Shown here: positions 33,954-42,182 of the stretch, piece by piece
How positions within the stretch are numbered: the stretch's first letter is position 1
How the letters are laid out: every line of letters starts with the position of its first letter
NCBI RefSeq assembly: GCF_037414475.1
Contig: NZ_CP147913.1
Coordinates: 9,496,501 to 9,560,500, forward strand
Direction: 5' to 3'
From: Myxococcus stipitatus
GTDB lineage: Bacteria > Myxococcota > Myxococcia > Myxococcales > Myxococcaceae
DNA: 64,000 nt
Made by a program: the position numbers and the translations under genes
Notes under the pieces: model-generated
The model's database searches: none
What the model was told of the DNA's origin: nothing
What the model saw: the letters and a program-made list of their open reading frames with translations, nothing else

Positions 33954-34409
33954 ATGACGCTCGAACAACTGCTGGACCTGGTCGTGCGCGAGCACTACCC
34001 CCACGCTCCAGCGACGAACGCGGAGATTGATGCATTCGAGGCCCGCGCGGGCTGGCGGCTCGATGCGGAACTTCGTGCGTTCTACTTGCGCATGAATGGC
34101 GCGGAGCTGTTCCGCCCGCTCCCCGATGCGAACTACTCGATCCTGTCCCTTGCCGAGTTGGCGCGCGCGCGCGTGCGAATGCGTGGCGCAGATGATGATT
34201 CGTGGGGACCCGCATCGTGGTGGGTCCTTGTTGATTGCCAGGACAGTGACTTCCTGCTTGTCGACGTGGCGACCCCGGGGCCGTACCCACTCCTCGATGC
34301 GTTCCACGAGACATTCCCGCGCGTGCGTCAGGTGGCGGATTCGTTCTCCGATTTCCTGCGTCGTGCTCTGGCTGGCGGCGACCGTCTCTACTGGCTCCAG
34401 AAGGACTAG
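33954..34409 (+). CDS. SMI1/KNR4 (SUKH) family immunity protein
   Basis: This 151-residue protein has the SUKH N-terminal pattern: ATNAEIDAFEARAGWRLDAELRAFYLRMNG. The central SWWVLVDCQDSDFLLVDV and helical end (VADSFSDFLRRAL) also fit. SUKH proteins are the commonest immunity partners of HNH-superfamily nuclease toxins. The ATG comes 3 bp after the toxin's stop with no independent ribosome binding site, so translation is probably coupled and immunity is made only with toxin. I infer protection against the product of 33306-33950. Confidence 0.8.
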   Translation: MTLEQLLDLVVREHYPHAPATNAEIDAFEARAGWRLDAELRAFYLRMNGAELFRPLPDANYSILSLAELARARVRMRGADDDSWGPASWWVLVDCQDSDFLLVDVATPGPYPLLDAFHETFPRVRQVADSFSDFLRRALAGGDRLYWLQKD

Positions 34410-34465
34410 GCCCTGTCCGATGGAAGCGCCGCCGGTTGTTGTCCTCACACATAGGAGATGACGAC

Positions 34466-34987
34466 ATGGAGCAGTCGAAACGGCTGAAACTTTTCAGTTC
34501 GATGACGAAGAGCGAGAAGGCGCGAGTGCTCCGCCCATTGCTCGCTGCGGAAACGCGTGATGCCCTGCTTCGCGAGTTGGAGGACCTCGTCAGCCCGGAG
34601 CGGCGTGATGCCTTGCTTCGCGAATTGGAGAAGCACGTCAGCCCGGAGCGGCGTGATGCCCTGCTTCGCGAGTTGGAGGAACTCGTCAGCCCGGAAGGGC
34701 GTGAGGCCTTGCTTCGGGAGCTGGAGGAGCATGTCGGCCCGGAGCGGCGTGATGCCCAGCTTCGCGAGTTGGAGGAGCATGTCGGCCCGGAGCGGCGTGA
34801 TGCCCAGCTTCGCGAGTTGGAGGACCTCGTCAGCCCGGAGCGGCGTGATGCCCAGCTTCGCGAGTTGGAGGACCTCGTCAGCCCGGAGCGGCGTGATGCC
34901 CAGCTTCGCGAGTTGGAGGACCTCGTCAGCCCGGAGCGGCGTGATGCCCAGCTTCGCGAGTTGGAAGAACTCCTCGGCAGGAAGTAG
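34466..34987 (+). CDS. coiled-coil protein built of about nine 16-residue tandem repeats
   Basis: This is a 173-residue protein. After a 30-residue leader (MEQSKRLKLFSSMTKSEKAR) it consists of near-identical 16-residue units, consensus LRELEDLVSPERRDAQ, predicted to be highly charged helices broken at Ser-Pro. AGGAG lies 8 bp before ATG 34466. The underlying DNA repeats every 48 bp. An antisense frame is also open through the repeats (34445-35143, minus). I prefer the plus frame because of its ribosome binding site, natural N-terminus and agreement with the neighbouring genes' strand. No function known; a repeat-length-variable binding or scaffold protein is possible. Confidence 0.6.
   Translation: MEQSKRLKLFSSMTKSEKARVLRPLLAAETRDALLRELEDLVSPERRDALLRELEKHVSPERRDALLRELEELVSPEGREALLRELEEHVGPERRDAQLRELEEHVGPERRDAQLRELEDLVSPERRDAQLRELEDLVSPERRDAQLRELEDLVSPERRDAQLRELEELLGRK
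34561..34987 (+). repeat. 48-bp tandem repeat array
   Basis: Units begin at 34561, 34609, 34657, 34705, 34753, 34801, 34849, 34897 and (partial) 34945. Units 34801-34848, 34849-34896 and 34897-34944 are identical. Earlier units differ at a few bases, so the array has been expanding recently at its 3' end. The unit is a multiple of three and keeps the frame. Confidence 0.9.
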
Positions 34988-35103
34988 GCGTCTGGCGATT
35001 AGGCCCTCTCGGGCGGATGCAGGTGGCGCAAGTAGGAACAGATGCGCGCCACCTGCACAATGGACCGCAGCTCTCGTCACGGTCCCGGAGTGCGACCGAC
35101 TGC

Positions 35104-35361
35104 CTATCGATTCCGGCGTGTGAGCAGCGCTTGTCTCGCCCACTCGACGACGGCTCCTCGGCCCTCGTTCGTCACAATGCGAATGGCGCCCCGTGCTGCA
35201 CTCTTAACGAGTGGAGACACCGGCATGTCGTCGAAGGCATCGAGCAGCGCGGCAGTCACAAGGTCGCAGCACTCACCTACCAGCCGCACCCCTTTGTCCC
35301 CGCCGAGTTGGGCGAGGGTTTCGCGCAACACCGGCACCTCGACTGCGCCCATTCGCCCCAC
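35104..35361 (-). CDS. small helical protein of the element, unknown function
   Basis: This protein of about 85 residues starts at GTG 35361 (GGAGG 6 bp upstream) or at ATG 35352. It has an alternating helical pattern (VPVLRETLAQLGGDKGVRLV, then LVTAALLDAFDDMPVSPLVK) and a basic C-terminus (LLTRRNR). It has no match by reading. It runs against the late operon, together with 35492-35797. Confidence is moderate because of its small size. Confidence 0.45.
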   Translation of the reverse strand: MGRMGAVEVPVLRETLAQLGGDKGVRLVGECCDLVTAALLDAFDDMPVSPLVKSAARGAIRIVTNEGRGAVVEWARQALLTRRNR

Positions 35362-35491
35362 ACCCCACCTCCCACGAAACAAGGGCAGCGTGCTGGCCAC
35401 CAACACGCCCGACTTCAACCCAGCACGCCCACCCAGCACGCCGCCCTAGGCCTTCGAACTTCACACAACGTCAATCCTGATGCACTGACGT

Positions 35492-35797
35492 TCAGGGTTG
35501 CTGTCTCGCGGCCGTCGCGGCAGGGGGCTGGACCGACGTGGGCTGGAGTGGCACCCCACCAGCCGCACGCACCAGCCAGGCCACGTTGGCCTCGATGCTC
35601 GACACACGTGACGCGAACATTTCCCCCTGGCGCCGTTGCTCGGCCTCCAGGATTTCGACGCGCCGGATCAATTCTCGGCGTGGCTCCATCGCATCCGTGG
35701 CGGCCTCATAGCCGACGCCGCTGATGCTGCCACCGACCAATCCCGAGAGCACCAGCACGGCTGTACGTACACGCCGCTCCGGGCCCTGCACCTTCAC
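35492..35797 (-). CDS. small membrane protein with coiled-coil tail
   Basis: This 101-residue protein starts at GTG 35797 (GGAG 4 bp upstream); an ATG at 35902 is an alternative start. One membrane helix (VRTAVLVLSGLVGGSISGVG) is followed by a coiled coil (RRELIRRVEILEAEQRRQGEMFASRVSSIEAN) and a Pro/Ala-rich tail. The shape resembles Rz-like or virion membrane proteins, but no family is identified. Confidence 0.5.
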   Translation of the reverse strand: MKVQGPERRVRTAVLVLSGLVGGSISGVGYEAATDAMEPRRELIRRVEILEAEQRRQGEMFASRVSSIEANVAWLVRAAGGVPLQPTSVQPPAATAARQQP

Positions 35798-36003
35798 GAC
35801 TCCGCTTCTTCCCGCCACTCGCCACCCCCGCCGACTGAGACACGGCCACCCGTGCTCGCGGGCCACAATCGCATGCGTGAGTGACCGAGTCACACGGGGC
35901 ATACGAGACCCGCTGTCCTCTGTCGGACGATGCCAATTGGACACCGGCCTGGGCTCTGTGCTCCTCTTTTCGGGTCGGAAGTGGCGACAGGGCGAGGTGG
36001 ACG

Positions 36004-36705
36004 GTGGACGGTATCGACAGGCTGGAAGAGGCCCTCTCAGGCCTCGGAGCTGGTGCACGGGCAAGCCTCTCAATCGGCTTTGACCCACGCGGTCGCAACG
36101 AACGGATGGAGCCCCTCAAGCTCCGGACCGATGAGCCCCTCGAAGTGCAGCTCCTGTCGCATCTGGCCCAACTCGGGGCCGCGTCGGGTGACTATGAGCT
36201 GAAGCTGCGCGAAGCGGGCCGCATCGTCACTCAGGCGACCGTTACCCTCAGAGTTCGTCCGTTGCACCAGGCCGAAGGGCCGGGATTCCCGGGCGTAGCG
36301 CCGGCCGGGGCCCCGGTGATTTCCCCGGTCGTGCCGCCGGTGACCTCAACCGTCTTTGCAGAAGTTGGCGAGCGCATCGTGCGAGACGCTGTCGAGCGTC
36401 ACCTCGGCGGGCCCGACGAAGATGATGGGGAGGAGGAGGAAGCTCCGATGCCCACGGGGGCCGCTGGGTTGCTGGCGCTCGTGGTCCAGTCGCCCCAGCT
36501 CTCCGAGGCCCTCGCGAAAGTGCTCGAAGCCGGGGCCTCGTGGATGACGGAGCGCACGCGCCTTGCTGGCGCACGAGCGACGCTCTACGAGCGACGCGCG
36601 AGCAGCAACGCCACGCCTCCCTCACCGGTTCAGCCATCCCGTCCAGCCGGGAAGGTCGTGGGGTTCGTCCGCAAGGGAGGGCCCGCGAGTGGCACCGGCA
36701 ATTAG
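36004..36705 (+). CDS. unknown element protein, first gene of the rightward late operon
   Basis: This is a 233-residue protein. The N-terminal 90 residues look beta-rich (ARASLSIGFDPRGRNE, then DYELKLREAGRIVTQATVTL). A Pro/Val-rich linker and an acidic patch (GPDEDDGEEEEAP) follow, then a helical basic end. GTG 36004 has GAGG 6 bp upstream. The stop is overlapped by the transglutaminase gene, starting a chain of overlapping genes to 39473. It is possibly a virion protein; no family recognised. Confidence 0.6.
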   Translation: MDGIDRLEEALSGLGAGARASLSIGFDPRGRNERMEPLKLRTDEPLEVQLLSHLAQLGAASGDYELKLREAGRIVTQATVTLRVRPLHQAEGPGFPGVAPAGAPVISPVVPPVTSTVFAEVGERIVRDAVERHLGGPDEDDGEEEEAPMPTGAAGLLALVVQSPQLSEALAKVLEAGASWMTERTRLAGARATLYERRASSNATPPSPVQPSRPAGKVVGFVRKGGPASGTGN

Positions 36706-37924
36706 CCGGCAGCTACTGCCTCCGGGGGTCGAAGGCGTTGACCTGACGCGGACCAACATGGTGCGCCTCATACGCGACGGGGCAAAGGACCAGGACGTGC
36801 GAGCTGAAGCTCTCGCGGCTGTTGAACTGGTGCGGCCTCACGACAAGAGCGGGGAGATCCAGGCGGTCTGGGACTACATGACGGGATTGGAGGCGGCCCC
36901 GTACCGCTTCGACCCGGTTGACCAAGAACTGTTGCAGGGGCCAGCAGTGCAGACCAAGGGCCGCGACTGCGACTGCATGGTGGTGAAGGCCGGCGCGATG
37001 CTCGAAAGCCTCGGACACCCGACTCGCGTTGTCATCGGTGCCGCGCGTGCCCCAGGCCTCGGAGAAGCGCCGTCGTTCAACCACACCTGGCTCGAAGTCT
37101 ACGACCGCGACCGCCGCGATTGGTTGTCCTTCGACCCGGTGCTGCACCTGCGAAAGCCCGGGCAGGTCGCGCGCCTCGGTGACGTGCTGCCACACGCAGT
37201 AACGAGGAGGTTTCCAGTGACGAGTGATGAGAGCGGCGGGCGCGCCCGCCAGGTGGTTCAGGTGAGGGTGGCGGGCGGGGACCTGGCGGGCGCGCAGCTC
37301 GGAGACATCGGCTTTCTGAAAAAATTGGTGAAGAAGGTTCGCAAGGTCGCGAAGAAGTTCGACCCGACGAATCCGAACGCGCTGGGAGGAAAGCTGCTGC
37401 GCGCCGGCATGAGCTTCGTACCGGGAGGGGGGGCCATCATCGCGGCGGCGGACACGGTTGCGAACGTGCGATCAACGGTCAAGAAGGTCACGGGCATCGA
37501 CCCCAGCAAGGCCCTGCGCGCAGTCGTGAAGGGGGGGCGCAAGGGTGGGGCTGGTGGAGCGCTCCGGGCCGCTGTTCAAAGCGCCGCACCAGCCGCAATC
37601 AGGAAGGTGACGCCGGCCCTACCGAAGCAGGTGCGCAGCCTCGTGTCGCGCAAGCCGGCGGTGCGTCGGGTGACGGCTGCCCGAGCACCTGTCATCGCGC
37701 CCAGCGCCTCGGAGCCCATCGAGCCCGTCGAGCTGCCCCAACCGGTGGCTGTGCTCCTCCCAGACGATGAAGGGGCACCACCCGAAGACCAGGCCAACCC
37801 GGACACTGGAGTCACCATCGAGCCAGAGGAGGCGCCACCCCCGATCGAGGCTCTCGACGAAAGCCCCACCGGAGATGACCCCGAGTTGAACCCAGGTCTC
37901 GGGTACGTCCGAGGTGGCAGGTGA
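36689..37924 (+). CDS. transglutaminase-like cysteine protein with basic, partly hydrophobic C-terminal half
   Basis: This is a 411-residue protein. The N-terminal 180 residues form a transglutaminase-like fold with a probable Cys-His-Asp triad: GRDCDCMVV (C94 or C96), FNHTWLEVYD (H132) and WLSFDP (D149). The second half is unrelated. It has a lysine-rich helix (FLKKLVKKVRKVAKKF), a glycine-rich hydrophobic stretch (GMSFVPGGGAIIAAADTV), and a Pro/Glu-rich tail. GGAGG is 9 bp before GTG 36689. Transglutaminase-like domains occur in some phage virion proteins as proteases or crosslinkers. A role in virion maturation or host-wall entry is inferred. Confidence 0.72.
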   Translation: MAPAISRQLLPPGVEGVDLTRTNMVRLIRDGAKDQDVRAEALAAVELVRPHDKSGEIQAVWDYMTGLEAAPYRFDPVDQELLQGPAVQTKGRDCDCMVVKAGAMLESLGHPTRVVIGAARAPGLGEAPSFNHTWLEVYDRDRRDWLSFDPVLHLRKPGQVARLGDVLPHAVTRRFPVTSDESGGRARQVVQVRVAGGDLAGAQLGDIGFLKKLVKKVRKVAKKFDPTNPNALGGKLLRAGMSFVPGGGAIIAAADTVANVRSTVKKVTGIDPSKALRAVVKGGRKGGAGGALRAAVQSAAPAAIRKVTPALPKQVRSLVSRKPAVRRVTAARAPVIAPSASEPIEPVELPQPVAVLLPDDEGAPPEDQANPDTGVTIEPEEAPPPIEALDESPTGDDPELNPGLGYVRGGR

Positions 37925-39018
37925 CAAACCGGTCCACGAAGGTCGCCACAGTCAAGGCAGTCAGGGGGAGAGGGACGGTGTCTCCAGCGCGGCCTGTGAA
38001 GGCGCGGGTCGTGAGCGGCATCCTCCTTTCCGACTTGCAGCGGGAGGCGACGCCAGTGCTCGCGAAGGTACGACAGCTCCAGGCGAAGGTTCCGGAGGTG
38101 AAGGAGTCGAATCGGAAGGTGGCGGAAGGGGCTGCGCGGACGCTCGCGACGGCAGTGAACGCGTGGGCGGGGGCGCAAGCATCGGAAGTTGTGGCCGGCA
38201 AGCGTCCGCTGTCTCGCTGGCGCGACTACGGGAGAGAGCTGGCGCAGATGGCGGAGTCGCAGCTCAGCCAGGCGAAGGAGGAGTCCGGCCTCTTCACGCG
38301 CATCGCTGACGCCATCACTGGGAAGGTGGACCAGGGCGTCACGGCCATGGCGGAGAAAGTTCGCTCACTGCGCTCCGAGTACAAGCGCATCGGTGATGTG
38401 CGTGCCCGTGTTGCTCAAGCGCGAGCAGTGCTCAAGGGCAAGCCTGTGAGTGCGAAGGCGAAGGAGGACCTCTTCGGTTCCGCAGCAGCGCGGGCAGAGG
38501 CGACGTGGAGGCAGTTTGAAACCGTCCTGTCCGGGCTGGAGAAGGCGGTCGGGCTGGTTGCTGGTGGTGGCGCGACGCTCTCTCTCTCGGGTGATGGCGA
38601 TGACCTGGAGCTGGCTGGCCTTGGAGCAGTGCCCGTGCTCGCGGCGGGAACGGTGGTCGCAACCGTTGCGCTCGCATCGAGCCTTGGCGCGTCGTTGTGG
38701 GCCTACTTCAATCACGCCGACGAGGTGGCCCGCTCTGAACTGGCCAAGGTCGAGTTGGGCCTCGTAGCACAGGGAAAAGGGGCCGAGGTCGAGAAGCTCC
38801 GCGCGTTGCGCAACGACTCCGACAAAGCGCGGGCGGAGAGCCAGAACAACCCATTCGCCGCTCTCGCAACGGCCGCGCGCTGGGTTGGGGGAGGCCTTTT
38901 GCTCGGCGGAGTGGTCCTCGGCGTCCGTGAGTTGGTGCGAGTGTGGCCGAAGCTGGAGCTGTCTGCATCGCCACGCACATCGCCAGCGCTCGCGTCTGGA
39001 GCGAGGGGGCACGAGTGA
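37921..39018 (+). CDS. element membrane protein, mostly alpha-helical
   Basis: This 365-residue protein has a basic N-terminus, long Ala/Lys/Glu helices (residues about 30-220), a membrane segment near 240-262 (VLAAGTVVATVALASSLGASLWAY) and another near 325-342 (WVGGGLLLGGVVLGVREL). GTG 37921 overlaps the preceding stop (GTGA). Two membrane helices around a helical body would suit a minor protein of an internal-membrane virion, but there is no recognised homologue. Confidence 0.6.
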   Translation: MTNRSTKVATVKAVRGRGTVSPARPVKARVVSGILLSDLQREATPVLAKVRQLQAKVPEVKESNRKVAEGAARTLATAVNAWAGAQASEVVAGKRPLSRWRDYGRELAQMAESQLSQAKEESGLFTRIADAITGKVDQGVTAMAEKVRSLRSEYKRIGDVRARVAQARAVLKGKPVSAKAKEDLFGSAAARAEATWRQFETVLSGLEKAVGLVAGGGATLSLSGDGDDLELAGLGAVPVLAAGTVVATVALASSLGASLWAYFNHADEVARSELAKVELGLVAQGKGAEVEKLRALRNDSDKARAESQNNPFAALATAARWVGGGLLLGGVVLGVRELVRVWPKLELSASPRTSPALASGARGHE

Positions 39019-39473
39019 GGGTCCCTGAGACGCTGACTCAGCTTGGCGACGTGCTCGACTTGCGCGTCGAAGCTCGCGGCGAGCGATTCACCCTGTCCTG
39101 GCCCCGAGGCTCAATGCTGCTGTGTGCAACCGGCACAGGACGAGAGCTGTGGATGGTGCCGCGACCGAAGGGCAGGGTGCGCAAGCTCACCCGCGACGCC
39201 AGGACGCCCGAAATCGAGCACGCAGCGCGCCTCCACAAGCGCTGGAGCGACTTCGAGGCGGGGACCCTGCATTCCGCATCCGTAGTCGTCGACAGCCCCG
39301 AGCGGATTGGGCGCGTGGTCTCCATCGCGTACCGCTCGGACAAGTGGAGTGGCCGGTCGCAGGACTACGAACACGAGGTTGAGAGTCGGCGCGTCCAGCT
39401 CCACCGGCTCGGGGATGTGTACCGCATCACCGGAGGGGGCCTCTCTGTCACCCCCGCCGGCATCACGGGGTGA
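39015..39473 (+). CDS. small soluble element protein, unknown
   Basis: This 152-residue basic protein with predicted beta structure (DVLDLRVEARGERFTLSW, then RELWMVPRPKGRVRKL) has no match. GTG 39015 overlaps the preceding stop codon, so it is translationally coupled to the membrane protein gene. The next gene starts 10 bp after its stop. Confidence 0.6.
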   Translation: MRVPETLTQLGDVLDLRVEARGERFTLSWPRGSMLLCATGTGRELWMVPRPKGRVRKLTRDARTPEIEHAARLHKRWSDFEAGTLHSASVVVDSPERIGRVVSIAYRSDKWSGRSQDYEHEVESRRVQLHRLGDVYRITGGGLSVTPAGITG

Positions 39474-39483
39474 GGAGACAGGG

Positions 39484-40281
39484 ATGCGAATCGAACCACG
39501 CAAGAAGGAGTTGTGCATCGTGAATCCGGGGAAGGGTGGGAAGAGGAAGGGAACGACGCGGCGTCGGTCGGCGCCGCGCGTGACCAAGGCGAAGGCGCGG
39601 CGCTCCAGCCGCCGTCGACGGAACCCAGGCATGGACGTGAGTGGCACGTTGATGGCCGCTGCTGCTGGCGCTGCGACCGCCCTCGTGCTGCAACCGCTGA
39701 CGCATCAGGCGGCCAAGCGCGTGCGGAACAGGCCCATTCGTGCAGCGCTGCGCACCCTCGGCCCCGCCATCGTGGGGGTTGGGGTGGGCACGTTCGTGGG
39801 CAAGCAGTATCCGGGCGCCGGGAAAGCCATCGCTGGCACTGCGACGGCTCTCGGTGTGCTGCACGGACTCTCCGAACTGGCGAACGGAGGCGCCACCCCG
39901 AGCCCAACACTCCAGGCAGTCGGCTATGCGCAGCTCGGCGCGGCTGAAGACGTGTTCGTGCGCGACGGACAGGCGTTCCGCGTCCTGCCGGATGGCAGCA
40001 CCGCCATGCTGTTTGGAGTGTCGGCCGCTCCCGTGGAACTCCAACTCGATGACGGGAGCACCATCGCCGGGACCATGCTCGGCGACCTCGGGGAGGGCGA
40101 AGTGCTCGTCATGGATGCCGGTGGGAACCTCCTGCGTCTGCCCACGGGCGACGCCGGTGTTGCCGGCATCGAGAAGGCCGACGATGGGCTCGGCGGCATC
40201 GAGAAGGCCGAAGAACTCGCTGGCCCTGACGATGAAGACCTCTCGGGCGTCGCGGGCGACGACGACGGGTACGAGGGCTGA
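39484..40281 (+). CDS. membrane protein with Arg/Lys-rich N-terminus and acidic C-terminus
   Basis: This is a 265-residue protein. The first 50 residues are extremely basic (KGTTRRRSAPRVTKAKARRS, then RRRRNPG), like nucleic-acid-binding tails. Two Gly/Ala-rich membrane segments follow (GTLMAAAAGAATALVL; LGPAIVGVGVGTFVG). Next comes a small beta domain (DVFVRDGQAFRVLPDGSTAM, LQLDDGSTIAGTML), and the end is acidic (PDDEDLSGVAGDDDGYEG). GAGGAG is upstream of the ATG. A genome-membrane tether inside a virion would fit this layout; this is inference. Confidence 0.6.
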   Translation: MRIEPRKKELCIVNPGKGGKRKGTTRRRSAPRVTKAKARRSSRRRRNPGMDVSGTLMAAAAGAATALVLQPLTHQAAKRVRNRPIRAALRTLGPAIVGVGVGTFVGKQYPGAGKAIAGTATALGVLHGLSELANGGATPSPTLQAVGYAQLGAAEDVFVRDGQAFRVLPDGSTAMLFGVSAAPVELQLDDGSTIAGTMLGDLGEGEVLVMDAGGNLLRLPTGDAGVAGIEKADDGLGGIEKAEELAGPDDEDLSGVAGDDDGYEG

Positions 40282-40347
40282 ATCACCAACAACCACCATC
40301 AGGGCTGGTGCGCGAGCACCGGCTCGTCATGAACGTAAGGGACGAAC

Positions 40348-41031
40348 ATGAAGACGAAGAAGGCGGCGGCGGGGAAGGGGCGCGTTTCGAGCGCGGCCAA
40401 GGAGATCAACTCACTGCGCAACGTGGCCCCGGGACGCCACTGGGCGGCGTGGCGATTGACCGGCACGTTCAACGGCGCCACGGCATTCCAGATGCTCCAG
40501 TCTGGTGGGCAGATCGACATCTTCCGCGAGGCCGCGAAGTACCCGGCGGACGGCGACAACCCGTACAACAACTGGCTCACGGCGGAGCGCAAGCCCCGCT
40601 TCACCGTCTACGCCGAAGCCGTGGGCGTCTACCTCTCGAACCGGCTCGGGGACGGGAAGGTGCCGGTGAAGGCCATCCTTGCCGAGCATGCGTTGCTGGA
40701 CCTCAAGAACGGGGCGGGTGCTTCGTTGTGCAAGCAGCCGCTCATCACCCTCCCTTCGGGGTTCAGCATCCAGGAGCACAACGCCATCACGAACACCGCC
40801 GTTGATCGGCGTGTCGCGGAGTCCTTCGGACCCCTGTCTCCCATGGGGATGTTCAAGCTGCCGAAGGACACCGTGTTCGGTGTCAACGAGCAGGTGAGTG
40901 CCACGCTCAAGGTCGACCCGGCCGCTGTCGCGGAGTTGATGGCGATGACCGGCACGCTCCCAGGGGCGGGCGCCATCATCGCCGTCTGCATCTTCGGCCC
41001 CGGTGCTCTGCGCATCGGCACGACTCGCTAG
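40348..41031 (+). CDS. candidate capsid protein 1
   Basis: This 227-residue protein has a basic N-terminal arm (MKTKKAAAGKGR). The body appears beta-rich (RHWAAWRLTGTFNGATAFQM, PRFTVYAEAVGVYLS, VFGVNEQVSATLKV), ending with a hydrophobic GAGAIIAVCIFGPGALRIG. AAGGGA precedes the ATG, a small hairpin lies in the leader (40304-40323), and an intrinsic terminator follows directly (41047-41079). That is the arrangement expected of a highly expressed virion gene. No homologue is recognised. I infer a capsid-type role with low certainty; structure prediction for a jelly-roll fold would decide. Confidence 0.55.
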   Translation: MKTKKAAAGKGRVSSAAKEINSLRNVAPGRHWAAWRLTGTFNGATAFQMLQSGGQIDIFREAAKYPADGDNPYNNWLTAERKPRFTVYAEAVGVYLSNRLGDGKVPVKAILAEHALLDLKNGAGASLCKQPLITLPSGFSIQEHNAITNTAVDRRVAESFGPLSPMGMFKLPKDTVFGVNEQVSATLKVDPAAVAELMAMTGTLPGAGAIIAVCIFGPGALRIGTTR

Positions 41032-41046
41032 CCGACCTGTCCGATA

Positions 41047-41079
41047 GGTGGTGCGCGTAACTTGAGCGCACCGCCTTTC
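41047..41079 (+). terminator. intrinsic terminator between the two capsid candidates
   Basis: GGTGGTGCGC (41047-41056) pairs with GCGCACCGCC (41066-41075) with one G-U, and TTTCTGT follows. Confidence 0.75.
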
Positions 41080-41135
41080 TGTCTCGGCCGGCGTGTCGTT
41101 GCGCGCTGGCCCCCTCTCGAACAAAGGCGACCCTC

Positions 41136-42128
41136 GTGACTGCCAACAACTCAGATGCCAAGCGCGCAACGCTGCTCTATGCGGAGCGCGTGCAGCGCTT
41201 GCGCAAGTCCGCAGACCTCTACCCGTGGCTCGAAGTCCATCAGCATCAGTGGGCACCGAGCGCCGATTCCAGCAACGATCCGATGCAGTCGAAGTCCATC
41301 GTGCATCAGGTGGACCGTGACCTCCTCGTGTCGGAAGTCATGCACGCGAACTCCTTTGTGGGCATGCAGCAGCCTGCGAACGGATACTCGTCTTTCTTCT
41401 CCAGCCTTGTCCCGTGGGAGGTCCAGCTTGCTGTCGGGACTCAGAACGAGGGGCTCAATGCGGCTCCCGTCCTCGCGGACCAGTACTTCGGGACACGCGA
41501 CGAGCTGAAGCGGTTCCGCAACGGCCACCGCATCCCCAAGTCCGATCTCCGGACGTTCGTTGCACGTACACATCCGGCGGGCGGCTCGGTCCAATACTCG
41601 GCGGCCTACGACCACAGCCTCTACTTGGCCCTCCGCGGCTATCAGGTCTACGCGAAGGGGAGCAACCCGGTTCCCCAGTTCACCTACGCCGAGTATGCCG
41701 AGCGGGGATACGTCGCTGCGCCGTTCGCCCCAACGATTCTGGTCAACGTGCTGCCGAGCACTGAGGAGTTCTCCGCGCAGTACACGTTCCCGGCGGACTT
41801 CTGTTGCGACTACATGACGGTCTCAACCAACGCCGGCCCCTCCGCGCAGGACTTCTCCCTCGCGAACCTCCTCGTGCGCATCGAGTCTCCGGACCGACAG
41901 ATGATGCGTGACTTCGCATGCCTCCCGACTGCTCTGGGGGCATTGCAGCGCACGGCGTGGCGGTTCGAGCAGCCGCTCAGCTTCAGACGGGATGCAACGC
42001 TCCGGATGGTCTTCAAGCAGCGCCAACCGTGGAACTGGGGTCGCGCCTACGCGCTCTACCTCTATCGCGAAGCGTTGCGCCTCACCGTCGTGTTGCATGG
42101 CCACAAGCTGCCCTCTCTGCCAACGTGA
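41136..42128 (+). CDS. candidate capsid protein 2, C-terminus truncated by an IS3-family insertion
   Basis: This 330-residue protein starts at GTG 41136. It is rich in aromatic residues and beta-like segments (SPTILVNVLPSTEEFSAQYTF-type stretches, LRMVFKQRQPWNWGRAYALY) and lacks a signal peptide. No family is recognised. Its stop codon TGA (42126-42128) spans the IS boundary. Removing the IS and one copy of the ACGT target duplication restores a frame that adds LTGSAVAEVRLKREEPHNA and stops at 43679-43681, overlapping the ATG of the next gene. The intact product would be 349 residues. A major or minor capsid role is inferred from size, position and lack of other candidates. Confidence 0.6.
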   Translation: MTANNSDAKRATLLYAERVQRLRKSADLYPWLEVHQHQWAPSADSSNDPMQSKSIVHQVDRDLLVSEVMHANSFVGMQQPANGYSSFFSSLVPWEVQLAVGTQNEGLNAAPVLADQYFGTRDELKRFRNGHRIPKSDLRTFVARTHPAGGSVQYSAAYDHSLYLALRGYQVYAKGSNPVPQFTYAEYAERGYVAAPFAPTILVNVLPSTEEFSAQYTFPADFCCDYMTVSTNAGPSAQDFSLANLLVRIESPDRQMMRDFACLPTALGALQRTAWRFEQPLSFRRDATLRMVFKQRQPWNWGRAYALYLYREALRLTVVLHGHKLPSLPT

Positions 42129-42182
42129 GTGAGACAGTTCGTACCCAGCAGTTTAGTGTGCAGGGCGACCCAGGCAGGGACG

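Noticed and set aside
34561..34987. CRISPR-like array
   Set aside because: The repeats are directly adjacent with no unique spacers, and they are coding.
34445..35143. Minus-strand frame encoding repeats of LAKLGITPLRADEVLQ
   Set aside because: It arises because a 48-bp in-frame repeat keeps several frames open. The plus frame has AGGAG, a natural N-terminus and the same strand as its upstream neighbours. It is not completely excluded.
35017..35724. Plus-strand ORF rich in His/Pro/Arg between the repeat protein and the late operon
   Set aside because: It has no ribosome binding site, has low-complexity shadow composition and overlaps two better minus-strand genes.
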